Shown: positions 24,274 through 32,064 of the stretch, piece by piece
Layout of the letters: the number at the start of each line of letters is the position of its first letter
Position numbering within the stretch: position 1 is the first letter of the stretch
Origin: an uncultured Clostridium sp.
GTDB lineage: Bacteria > Bacillota > Clostridia > Lachnospirales > Lachnospiraceae
Length of the DNA: 33,798 nt
Direction of reading: 5' to 3'
Assembly: GCA_937885015.1 (NCBI GenBank)
Contig: CALAAS010000016.1
Span: 1-33,798 of the forward strand
Program-made: the position numbers and the translations under genes
The notes under the pieces: model-generated
The model's input: only the letters and a program-made list of their open reading frames with translations
The model's database searches: none
Told to the model about the DNA's origin: nothing

Positions 24274-25116
24274 CTATTTGACGTCCCTGGCATAAAAATC
24301 TGCATAGGCATCCTGAAGGATTTTCAGAGTTTTCGGATCTCGCCCGCCGATGGACTGTCCATCCAGTTCATCGGCACGGATGCAGAGTCCGCCGGAGCTG
24401 CTGATAATGACTTCATCGGCGGCCCGCAGTTCGTCCATGGTAAATGGTTCTTCGCGGGTAGGGATACCGTTGGCGGCAGCCAGCTCCAGAAGGTGCTTCA
24501 GGGTTATTCCCGGAAGGATCAGGTTATCCCGCGGCGGAGTACAGAGAACCCCGTCTTTCAGGATTAAAACGTTGCTGTGGGCGCATTCCGTAACGCGCTC
24601 CCCCCGGTGGAAGATAGTTTCCTGACATCCGGCTTCGATGCATCGCTGATAAGCGATGACGCTGGGAATCAGGTTCAGGGTCTTGATGTTGCAGTGCAGA
24701 AAACGGGTGTCTTCCATGGAAATCAGGCGGAAAGCCTGATCAAAAGGGATCAGCTCGCAGGGAACCGTGAAAATCATCAGGTTTGGTTTTACATGCTCCG
24801 GCGGGAAGTTGTGGGCCCTCGGAGCCGTTCCCCGGGAACACTGCCAGTAGAGCATGCCGTGATCCAGTTCGTTGGCGTCAATACATTTCTGAAGCTCCGC
24901 CCGGAGCTCTTCCCGGGACATGGAGAAGGGAATTTCCAGAAGGCGGCAGCTGTTGTAGAAGCGATCCATATGATCGTCAGCTGCAAAAATATGGTTGTTG
25001 GCAAAGGTAGTGGCATCGTAGCAGCCGTCGCCGAAATAAACGGCCCGGTCCAGCATGGGGATTTTCATCTCCTCCAGTGCGCCGATTTCTCCATTATAAT
25101 ACCCCACTTGTTTCAT
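24274..25116 (-). CDS. dat: D-amino-acid aminotransferase (class IV PLP)
   Basis: 280 residues, the usual length. It interconverts D-alanine, D-glutamate and related D-amino acids with 2-oxo acids. 'MLYWQCSRGTAPRAHNFP' matches the D-amino-acid aminotransferase signature more closely than BCAT (IlvE) or PabC. Lys145 in 'NIKTLNLIPSVIA' and Glu177 in 'GERVTECAHSNVL' sit at the same numbers as in the Bacillus enzyme as I recall it. The gene overlaps the 3' end of the transporter by 23 nt, and GAAAGGAG precedes its ATG, so the two are coupled. ADC lyase or L-branched-chain specificity cannot be fully excluded. Confidence 0.85.
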   Translation of the reverse strand: MKQVGYYNGEIGALEEMKIPMLDRAVYFGDGCYDATTFANNHIFAADDHMDRFYNSCRLLEIPFSMSREELRAELQKCIDANELDHGMLYWQCSRGTAPRAHNFPPEHVKPNLMIFTVPCELIPFDQAFRLISMEDTRFLHCNIKTLNLIPSVIAYQRCIEAGCQETIFHRGERVTECAHSNVLILKDGVLCTPPRDNLILPGITLKHLLELAAANGIPTREEPFTMDELRAADEVIISSSGGLCIRADELDGQSIGGRDPKTLKILQDAYADFYARDVK

Positions 25117-26299
25117 AGGTTTCTCCTTTCAGATGTGTGATTTTTTTTCTGTTATCTGCGTGCGTCCAGCTGCGCAGAATTTTATACCCGCCCACCAGCA
25201 GAGTTGGAAGCAGATAGAAGAGGATAAACCCGTAAGACAGATATGTATATCCCTTCTCAATGAGTGCCACAACGCCGACGCGGGACAGCAGAAGCGCGGC
25301 AGTCAGGGTAATGACGGTAATGATGCCGCGTTTTGCGTCGGTCATCCGGTCAGCGCCTTTTTCCATCAGCGCCACATCAAACCGGTCGATGATCATGTGG
25401 ATGCAGCCGGTTGCCGTCTCCACCAGGGTCCAGCCCATAACGAGGCTGAAAAGAGCCAGAAGAGCGGGGCCGCCGTTGACTGCCTGGATCATTTCTGTCC
25501 AGGGGGTTTCCACGTCAGCGCCGACGATGGCTGTATTTCCATAGAAACACATCATGGCAAAATACGATAAGAACCAGGGGATGACCATCAGAAGTCCGGC
25601 GATGATGCCGGATATGATAGTTTCCCGGCGCTTTGTCTGGCGGGTCAGGGCAAACATTCCCATGGGAATAGAGTTGATATTGTAAGCCACATAAAGGATT
25701 CCGGTGTAGATACAGAGCGGAACCGTCACGGAACCGTCGTAGGCGCTGGTGTCGGCGGAGGCGAATACCTGGGAAATATGGTCTCCCTTATTTATCAGAA
25801 CCAGGATCGTAAACAGGATGTAGCCGCCGTACAGAAGCACTGTGCCGATGGATTCAAATTTTTCAATGACTCTGGCGCCCTTGAAGTTCAGAAGGCCGCA
25901 GAGCAGCACGATAACGACAGATCCCAGGATGTTGGGAAGGCCGACCTGGGAAAAAATACTGCCGGTGGCGGCTGCCATCACGGCAATCAGCATCACGGCG
26001 ATGAGGATGGTAAGCACATCCATAACCGGCCACAGGGGTCCGATGACCTGCTTGATATAGTTTTTATAATCGTAGACCTTATAAATCCGGCAGATTTCAA
26101 ACGTCAGGAAGGCAAACAGCGCGAAGCCGATTCCGATGGTCAGGCCGGAAATCCAACCCATGGCGCCGAATTTGGCGCCGTAAGAGTAGATTTCCCGCCC
26201 TGTTGCGTATCCGCCTCCGATTAGGACAGACTGGAGCAGAACACCGGGAAGAAGATACCGTGCATAGCTGCCTTCAAAAAAGCCTTTTACTTGTTTCAT
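25094..26299 (-). CDS. YkvI-like multi-TM transporter
   Basis: 401 residues from ATG 26299 (an in-frame GTG lies at 26308; the ribosome binding site is weak). About 10-11 TM helices. The N-terminus 'LLPGVLLQSVLIGGGYATGRE' has the glycine-rich broken first helix of LeuT-fold transporters and fits the YkvI-type family, whose substrate is unknown. 'YNINSIPMGMFALT' and 'MGWTLVETATGCIHMIIDRF' are other recognisable stretches. It is cotranscribed with the D-amino-acid aminotransferase and divergent from a LysR gene, so amino-acid uptake or efflux is a reasonable inference. Confidence 0.82.
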   Translation of the reverse strand: MKQVKGFFEGSYARYLLPGVLLQSVLIGGGYATGREIYSYGAKFGAMGWISGLTIGIGFALFAFLTFEICRIYKVYDYKNYIKQVIGPLWPVMDVLTILIAVMLIAVMAAATGSIFSQVGLPNILGSVVIVLLCGLLNFKGARVIEKFESIGTVLLYGGYILFTILVLINKGDHISQVFASADTSAYDGSVTVPLCIYTGILYVAYNINSIPMGMFALTRQTKRRETIISGIIAGLLMVIPWFLSYFAMMCFYGNTAIVGADVETPWTEMIQAVNGGPALLALFSLVMGWTLVETATGCIHMIIDRFDVALMEKGADRMTDAKRGIITVITLTAALLLSRVGVVALIEKGYTYLSYGFILFYLLPTLLVGGYKILRSWTHADNRKKITHLKGETYETSGVL

Positions 26300-26336
26300 A
26301 GGTCTCACTCGCTTTCGTTTTTATTGTATGAAGTGA

Positions 26337-26401
26337 ATTATAGCGGAAGAAATGAAAAGTTGCCAATTTAAAGAACACATATTATAATAAGATAAACTTA
26401 T
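26337..26401. promoter_or_regulatory. Divergent LysR/transporter promoters with a T-N11-A operator
   Basis: Plus strand: TTGCCA (26360-26365), 17-nt spacer, TATAAT (26383-26388). Minus strand: TTGGCA (26366-26361), 18-nt spacer, TATAAT (26342-26337). The two -35 boxes overlap in the same bases. The dyad ATAAGATAAACTTAT (26387-26401) is a textbook LysR T-N11-A site. It overlaps the end of the LysR -10 (autorepression) and lies about 65 nt upstream of the predicted transporter start (activation). Confidence 0.8.
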
Positions 26402-26427
26402 GACAAAAATGAGGGGAAAAGAGAACA

Positions 26428-27339
26428 ATGAATTTAAAACAGATGGAATACTTTGTGGCGGTGGCAGAATGCCTGAATTTCACGAAGGCTGCAGGACGCT
26501 GTTTTATTTCCCAGACAGCCATGACGCTGCAGATTCGGTCCCTGGAGGAAAAGATCGGAGTGCCCCTGTTTATCCGCGATAAGCATCATGTGGAACTGAC
26601 GGCAGCGGGAAAGGTTTATCTCAATGAGGCGCGGGCGATTCTGGCCCGGGCGGACGATGCGGTAAAACTGGCCCGATCCGCAGCAGAGGGATTTGCCGGA
26701 ACTCTTTCCATTGGCTTTATCCGCGGCTATGAGCAGAGCCGGTTTTCGGAAACTCTTCGAAGTTTTCATGAAGCCTACCCCAATATTTCTCTTCACCTGA
26801 TTCGGGACAATATGCAGGATCTGTATGGCCTCCTGGAGGAGGGAAATTGTGATGTGGCATTTAATTTATCTTCGTATTTTAAGAGTTACGAGACGCTGTC
26901 CCACCGTTTCCTGCGGCGTTTTCCTCTAATGGCGGTGCTGTATCCGGGGCACCCGTTGGCTGACCGAAAAAAGATGACCTACCGGGATCTGGCGGGGGAG
27001 GACTTTATCATCATGCAGCCGAAAGGGCGTTCCAATGATGAGGCGGAGGAGGTTATTCTCTGTTATAAGCGGGGCGGCTTTGTGCCGAAAATCGTTTCCA
27101 GAGAGAGGGAAGTACAGACGGTGCTTCTGGAGGTTTCGGCGGGCCTGGGAGTGGCTGTTTTGCCGGAATATGCGGTTCGGTATTTTGGAAATGCAAAGAA
27201 CCTGGTTTTGTGCCCGCTTATGAAAGAGGATGGAACGGAAGAGGGGCTGGATTTTGAAGTGAGCTGGCGCAGTGACAATGCCAACCCGGCCATTGAAAAG
27301 CTGCTTCAGTGGATCGGAAGCCGGAATCTGACCGAGTAA
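26428..27339 (+). CDS. LysR-family regulator of the adjacent transporter/aminotransferase
   Basis: 303 residues, GAGGGG upstream of the ATG. LysR HTH 'LNFTKAAGRCFISQTAMTLQ' and 'KIGVPLFIRDKHHVELTAAG', then the substrate-binding domain from about residue 90 ('GTLSIGFIRGYEQSRFSETL') to the end. Divergent arrangement with the YkvI-like transporter and a T-N11-A site between them strongly suggest it controls that operon. The inducer is likely an amino acid or oxo acid, by context only. Confidence 0.92.
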   Translation: MNLKQMEYFVAVAECLNFTKAAGRCFISQTAMTLQIRSLEEKIGVPLFIRDKHHVELTAAGKVYLNEARAILARADDAVKLARSAAEGFAGTLSIGFIRGYEQSRFSETLRSFHEAYPNISLHLIRDNMQDLYGLLEEGNCDVAFNLSSYFKSYETLSHRFLRRFPLMAVLYPGHPLADRKKMTYRDLAGEDFIIMQPKGRSNDEAEEVILCYKRGGFVPKIVSREREVQTVLLEVSAGLGVAVLPEYAVRYFGNAKNLVLCPLMKEDGTEEGLDFEVSWRSDNANPAIEKLLQWIGSRNLTE

Positions 27340-27410
27340 AGAGAATTATAGACAGGAGTGTAAGCGGGATCGTAAGGATTCAGGAGTGTAAGGTAAGAGG
27401 AGGCGGGAAA

Positions 27411-28775
27411 TTGAAAAAACGGTATTCTGGATGGGGAGTAAAGGATTACGAGACGGATGCGCTGGTGGAATATCTGGAGAAAATGGCATCCAGAGGCTGG
27501 CTGCTGGAAAAAATGATGGCATCCGGATTGATGGAGTTTCGGCAGGAAGAGCCGCAGGAACTAAGATACGCAGTCGATTTCGTGCCAGGCAGCTCTGTGT
27601 TTGAGAGCGGCGGCAGGGAGACAGCCGTGAAAATACGGGAATGTTGGGAAGAGGCAGGCTGGCAGTTTGTGTGCGCCAGTTACAGGTGGCAGATTTTCTG
27701 CAGCCGGGAGAAGCAGGAACCCCTTGAGACGGACGAGGCGGCTCGACTGGAAAGGATGAAAAAGCTGGTATTTTCCAGATCCAGGCTCCTGTCTCTGGCC
27801 GTTCTGGCGGCAATATTCGGTGCTGTATTGTGTCTGGCATGGCGGGATACGGCGCGGGCGGTGGCTTCCAATATGACAGTGATGGGGAGCCTGTATATAG
27901 TGGTCTGGATGGTTTTTCTGGCAGTGGATCTGGCCCTGGATTTCAGGTGGTTTCAGAAAGCCGGAAAGGCGGCAAAAATAGGCGAGGAGGCGCCGAAGAC
28001 CTCGCTTCAAAGGGTTCGGCTGCGCACGGTTTTCTGGCTTTTGTTTGCCTTGGCGTTTCTGGCTCTTATGGTGGCCAGGCAAGTGGGCGGGGCCGGGTTC
28101 CTTCTTCATTTTGGACGATCTTTGATCGGAATTTTGATTGCCGGCTGGATTCTTTCTGCGGTGCGGGAAAAATGGGAGAGAAGCCGGACTGGAAAAGCAG
28201 TTTTGTATATAGCGGTTACATGCGCCGTTCTTATGGTATGGTTTTTCCTGTTTGATGCAGTTTTCGGCCGACTGAGTGTCGGTTCTGGGGAACGGGAGGA
28301 TGTTTTTTATCCGGAAGCAGAGGCGCCGGATCCTTTGAGCCTGTTGGGATACGATACGAGAGATCTGCTTGTATTAAAAGAGACGGAGAGCTTCCTGGGC
28401 CGTTTCGTGAATGCCAGGGGAAACGTATATCCGGAAAGTGAAGAAAGGGTTTATGTGGATGTACGCTATTACAGTACAACGCAGGAATGGGCGGTAAAAC
28501 GAACCGTTAAAACCGTGTATCCGCCGGATCAGGGGAATGACTGGAGGGTAATAGAAGCAAAGCGTTTTTCAGACGGAGAAAAGACGGTAATGAAATATGA
28601 GTATGAGCCGCAGGAGGGAGTTTCTTCTGATCCGGATGAGAGATGGACGGTTTATCTGTGTTATGGGGAACATGAGATTTTGTCTGTGAAGTTTTACAAT
28701 CACAGGGAGGACGATAGGCTTTTGGAGGTTATGACGCGGTGTGCTGGAAGTTATGGCCCGGATTCTTTACATTGA
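27411..28775 (+). CDS. DUF2812 membrane protein
   Basis: 454 residues from TTG 27411, where GAGGAGG sits 7 nt upstream; the frame is open from 27309 but that part overlaps the LysR gene and lacks a ribosome binding site. The N-terminal DUF2812 domain is visible: 'ETDALVEYLEKMASRGWLLE', 'LRYAVDFVPGS', 'AGWQFVCASYRWQIFCS'. Then come four or five TM helices (about 155-300) and an extracytoplasmic C-terminal domain. DUF2812 genes are usually next to a PadR regulator; none is here. Function unknown. Confidence 0.85.
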   Translation: MKKRYSGWGVKDYETDALVEYLEKMASRGWLLEKMMASGLMEFRQEEPQELRYAVDFVPGSSVFESGGRETAVKIRECWEEAGWQFVCASYRWQIFCSREKQEPLETDEAARLERMKKLVFSRSRLLSLAVLAAIFGAVLCLAWRDTARAVASNMTVMGSLYIVVWMVFLAVDLALDFRWFQKAGKAAKIGEEAPKTSLQRVRLRTVFWLLFALAFLALMVARQVGGAGFLLHFGRSLIGILIAGWILSAVREKWERSRTGKAVLYIAVTCAVLMVWFFLFDAVFGRLSVGSGEREDVFYPEAEAPDPLSLLGYDTRDLLVLKETESFLGRFVNARGNVYPESEERVYVDVRYYSTTQEWAVKRTVKTVYPPDQGNDWRVIEAKRFSDGEKTVMKYEYEPQEGVSSDPDERWTVYLCYGEHEILSVKFYNHREDDRLLEVMTRCAGSYGPDSLH

Positions 28776-28794
28776 CTCTGCTTTGTACTATAAT
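28766..28794 (+). promoter_or_regulatory. Promoter of the aminotransferase-vanZ-truA group
   Basis: TTTACA (28766-28771), 17-nt spacer, TATAAT (28789-28794). The promoter overlaps the DUF2812 stop codon. Confidence 0.75.
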
Positions 28795-28844
28795 AGGAGA
28801 ACTTGACACGTAGTGGATTATGAAGGAAAGAAAGGTTGATTCCC

Positions 28845-30023
28845 ATGGAATTTGCAAAGAGAATGGACCGGTTTGGAGAAGGCGTTTTTTCCATGCTGGC
28901 TCAGATGAAGAATAAAAAAATAGAAGAAGGCGGCTCGATTGTGGATTTGAGCATCGGAGCGCCCAACATCCCCCCGGCTCCTCATATTTTGAAGGCTTTG
29001 AGCGAGGAGTGCCTGAAATCGGAAAATTATCTGTATGCCATACAGGATCACAGGGAACTTCTGGAGGCAGTGGCTCAGTGGTATGAGAGGCGATATGGGG
29101 TCTCTCTGGATCCGGATTCGGAAATCTGCTCCCTGCTGGGATCCCAGGAGGGACTTTCCCATATTGCCCTGTCCATTGCTGATGAGGGCGATACGGTTCT
29201 GGTTCCGGATCCCTGTTATCCGGTATTTGCAGACGGCCCGTCCCTGGCCGGGGCGGCCCTTCATTATATGCCTCAACGGAAGGAAAATCATTACGTCATT
29301 GATCTGAAGGAGATTCCGGAAGAAGTGGCCAGAGCTGCCAAGCTGATGATTGTCTCCTATCCCAATAATCCCACGGCAGTGCTGGCGCCGGACTCCTTTT
29401 ATCTGGAACTGATTGCGTTTGCAAAACAGTACGATATCATTGTGCTCCATGACAATGCTTACAGCGAGCTGGTGTTTGACGGGAGAAGCTGCGGAAGCTT
29501 TCTTCGGTTTCCGGGGGCAAAGGAAGTAGGCGTAGAGTTTAATTCTCTGTCCAAAACCTACGGACTGGCCGGGGCCCGCGTTGGATTCTGTGTGGGAAAC
29601 CCGGATGTGGTGGGTCATCTGAAAACCCTGAAATCCAATATGGACTATGGCATGTTCCTTCCAATCCAGAAGGCGGCGGTGGCGGCTATTACCGGGGATC
29701 AGTCCTGTGTGGCATCTACCCGGGCGGCTTATGAAAACCGGCGGAACCTTTTGTGTGACGGCCTGTCTTCCATCGGCTGGGAGATGGAGAAGCCGGAGGG
29801 AACCATGTTTGTGTGGGCCCGGATTCCGGAAGGATTTTCAAGCTCTCTTTCCTTTGTGCAGGAATTATTTGAGAAGACCGGGGTTCTGGTAACGCCGGGC
29901 AGCGCTTTTGGTCCGTCGGGAGAGGGATTTGTCCGGATGGCTCTGGTGCAGGATGAAGCGGCGATTCATCAGGCAGTCGCGCGCATCGCGTCCAGTGGGA
30001 TTTTAAAAAGGGAGATGCGATGA
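28845..30023 (+). CDS. Class I/II PLP aminotransferase (LL-DAP/alanine aminotransferase-like)
   Basis: 392 residues from ATG 28845; the in-frame TTG at 28836 is less likely. Fold-type I features: 'IVDLSIGAPNIPPAPHILKA', 'YPNNPTAVL' (N175), 'IVLHDNAYSELVF' (D203 to the PLP nitrogen) and 'FNSLSKTYGLAGARVGF' with Lys237 for the Schiff base. The pattern resembles the DapL/AlaC subgroup, but diaminopimelate, alanine or other specificity cannot be settled by eye. Its stop overlaps the next start (ATGA at 30020). Confidence 0.88.
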   Translation: MEFAKRMDRFGEGVFSMLAQMKNKKIEEGGSIVDLSIGAPNIPPAPHILKALSEECLKSENYLYAIQDHRELLEAVAQWYERRYGVSLDPDSEICSLLGSQEGLSHIALSIADEGDTVLVPDPCYPVFADGPSLAGAALHYMPQRKENHYVIDLKEIPEEVARAAKLMIVSYPNNPTAVLAPDSFYLELIAFAKQYDIIVLHDNAYSELVFDGRSCGSFLRFPGAKEVGVEFNSLSKTYGLAGARVGFCVGNPDVVGHLKTLKSNMDYGMFLPIQKAAVAAITGDQSCVASTRAAYENRRNLLCDGLSSIGWEMEKPEGTMFVWARIPEGFSSSLSFVQELFEKTGVLVTPGSAFGPSGEGFVRMALVQDEAAIHQAVARIASSGILKREMR

Positions 30024-30499
30024 AACAGAGGGGGTGGTGGCTGTGGCCGGCGGCTCTTTTGATCTATACGATGGTTATTTTTGGCCATTCCATGATGCCG
30101 GCAGTCCAGTCGTCGGCGGAGAGCGGTTATGTGCTGGCGTGGCTGCATGGATTTCTGAACCGGTTTGGAATAGAGGCAACCTGGCTGACGGAGCATGTGG
30201 TGCGAAAATGTGCACATTTTACCGAGTATGCGGGACTGGGAGTTCTTCTGTTTCTGGATGCCAGGAGCTGCTGTGCCGCATGTTCGGAAACATGGAGGGG
30301 AACGTTGCGGTGGCTGCACGGAGCGGCTGTATTCCTGATTCCTTTTGTGGATGAGACAATTCAGTTGTTTTCTCCCGGCAGATCGGGACAGATCAGTGAT
30401 GTATGGCTGGATATGAGCGGAGCGGCGGTCGGTTTTCTGGCCGCCGTCTCTGCAGGGCGTATATGGACGGCAATCTGGAGTTCAGACAGCAGGAAATAA
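30020..30499 (+). CDS. VanZ-like membrane protein
   Basis: 159 residues, four TM helices. The family signature is clear: 'VVRKCAHFTEYAGLGVLLFL' and 'DETIQLFSPGRSGQISDVWL', which carry the conserved H, E, D, E, Q and GR residues. VanZ-family proteins contribute to teicoplanin tolerance in enterococci, but most members are uncharacterised membrane proteins. It overlaps the aminotransferase stop and precedes truA, so a housekeeping role is as likely as drug tolerance. Confidence 0.9.
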   Translation: MKQRGWWLWPAALLIYTMVIFGHSMMPAVQSSAESGYVLAWLHGFLNRFGIEATWLTEHVVRKCAHFTEYAGLGVLLFLDARSCCAACSETWRGTLRWLHGAAVFLIPFVDETIQLFSPGRSGQISDVWLDMSGAAVGFLAAVSAGRIWTAIWSSDSRK

Positions 30500-30523
30500 A
30501 GGATTCCGGAGACTGGAATTGTG

Positions 30524-31339
30524 ATGGGAAGAAAAACGAAGAGTCCGGAGAAAGGAAGAAAGGCGGTTTTCAGCAGGATGGCAGAGATAAATATAAAAGT
30601 GATTTTGGAATATGACGGGAGCCGTTATGATGGTTGGCAGCGCCAGGGAAACACGGAAAAAACCATTCAGGGAAAGCTGGAACAGGTTTTGGAACGGATG
30701 GCGGGCGGGCCGGTGGAGGTACATGGCTCTGGGCGGACGGATGCCGGGGTTCATGCCCTGGGACAGGCGGCTAATTTTCATCTTCCGGAGTCCTGCCCGG
30801 TAAAGGAGCCGGGAGCTATTCTCTCCTATCTGAACCAATATCTTCCGGAGGATATCGCTGTTTTGCAGGCGGGGATTGTTTCGCCGCGGTTTCACAGCCG
30901 TCTGAATGCCATTTCAAAAACATATCTGTACCGGATCGAGATGGCCCCGAAAAAAAGCGTATTTCAGCGCCGGTATGTGTACGGCCTGGGCCGCAGTCTG
31001 GATGTGGCAGCCATGGAGGCGGCAGCGGAAGAGCTTTTGGGCAGTCATGATTTTGCTGCTTTCTGCTCGCTGAAACGGATGAAAAAGTCAACCGTCCGCC
31101 GGATCGAAACCATTTCCATCCGCCAGAGGGGGACTCAGGTGGAAATTTCTTTTAAAGGGAATGGATTTCTCTATAATATGGTAAGAATTATGACAGGAAC
31201 GCTGATCGAGGCGGGACTTCATCAGAGAGATGCAGCATCGGTGCGGGAAGCTCTTCTGTCGAAAGACCGCAGTAAGGCAGGCTATACGGCGCCGGCTGAG
31301 GGGCTTTTTCTGGAACGGGTGGAGTATCCGGCTGATTGA
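30524..31339 (+). CDS. truA: tRNA pseudouridine(38-40) synthase TruA
   Basis: 271 residues from ATG 30524 (GGAGA upstream). ATG 30578, just before 'INIKVILEYDGSRYDGWQRQ', gives a more family-typical length and is a real alternative. The catalytic Asp73 (by the longer start) lies in 'GSGRTDAGVHALGQAANF'. Further signatures: 'RFHSRLNAISKTYLYRI', 'GSHDFAAFCS' and 'GNGFLYNMVRIMTGTLIEAG'. It modifies U38-U40 in the anticodon arm of many tRNAs. Confidence 0.95.
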   Translation: MGRKTKSPEKGRKAVFSRMAEINIKVILEYDGSRYDGWQRQGNTEKTIQGKLEQVLERMAGGPVEVHGSGRTDAGVHALGQAANFHLPESCPVKEPGAILSYLNQYLPEDIAVLQAGIVSPRFHSRLNAISKTYLYRIEMAPKKSVFQRRYVYGLGRSLDVAAMEAAAEELLGSHDFAAFCSLKRMKKSTVRRIETISIRQRGTQVEISFKGNGFLYNMVRIMTGTLIEAGLHQRDAASVREALLSKDRSKAGYTAPAEGLFLERVEYPAD

Positions 31340-31476
31340 AGGCAGTGTACGATCCGGGCGAAGATACAATATTTTTGAAATAGAAAAAGCAGAGAAAGAA
31401 CTGGAAAAAATTTTAAAAGACGTGCAATAAGAATTGGAATCTCTGCATTAATTTATATAGAAAGGAATAATCGTCC

Positions 31477-32064
31477 ATGTTTTTGATGGGGATTTTTAGT
31501 GCTCTGGAGGAGCCGGACGCTTACGCGGTAAGTGATGAGAAACTTTTGCTCATGGTTGCCAGGGGAGATAAAGAGGCGTTTCAGAGGCTCTATCAGAATA
31601 CGGATAAAACCATATACAGCTTCATTCTTTCCATTCTGCGCAATCCGCAGGATGCGGAGGAGATTATGCAGGAGGTATACTTAAAAATCTGGACTTCAGC
31701 CGGAGGATACCAATCACAGGGAAAACCACTGGCCTGGATGTTTACCATTGCCAGAAACCTTTGCTATATGAAATTTCGTGACCAGAAGCATGAAGCAGAT
31801 ATTGGTCTTTCAGACCTTTCAGAGATGGAGACAGGGGAATACTGTCCTCAGATTGAAGACGCGGCGGACAAGATGGTACTGGAAGCGGCGTTTCATATTC
31901 TCAGTGAGGAGGAACGGCAGATTGTACTGCTGCGGACAGCGGCAGGATTAAAGCACCGGGAGATAGCGGCAGATCTGGAGATGCCGCTGGCCACGGTACT
32001 TTCCAAGTACAACCGTGCCGTTAAAAAATTGCAGAAACACCTGAGAGAGGAGGGAGAACATTGA
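31477..32064 (+). CDS. ECF-type RNA polymerase sigma factor
   Basis: 195 residues, AAAGGA 10 nt before the ATG. Region 2 is at about residues 24-95 ('GDKEAFQRLYQNTDKTIYSF', 'NPQDAEEIMQEVYLKIW', 'PLAWMFTIARNL'); region 4 is at about 130-185 ('EEERQIVLLRTAAGLKHREI', 'MPLATVLSKYNRAVKKLQKH'). No region 3, so it is of the ECF group. Its stop overlaps the anti-sigma start by two bases, so the pair is co-translated. Target promoters unknown; often autoregulated. Confidence 0.94.
   Translation: MFLMGIFSALEEPDAYAVSDEKLLLMVARGDKEAFQRLYQNTDKTIYSFILSILRNPQDAEEIMQEVYLKIWTSAGGYQSQGKPLAWMFTIARNLCYMKFRDQKHEADIGLSDLSEMETGEYCPQIEDAADKMVLEAAFHILSEEERQIVLLRTAAGLKHREIAADLEMPLATVLSKYNRAVKKLQKHLREEGEH

Noticed and set aside
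30020..30499. VanZ-like gene as a glycopeptide resistance determinant
   Set aside because: No vanA/H/X-type genes nearby; it sits in a housekeeping operon with truA, and most family members have no known resistance role.
31340..31430. Short reading frame between truA and the sigma gene ending 'EKELEKILKDVQ'
   Set aside because: No start codon with a ribosome binding site in this interval; the frame only opens inside truA.
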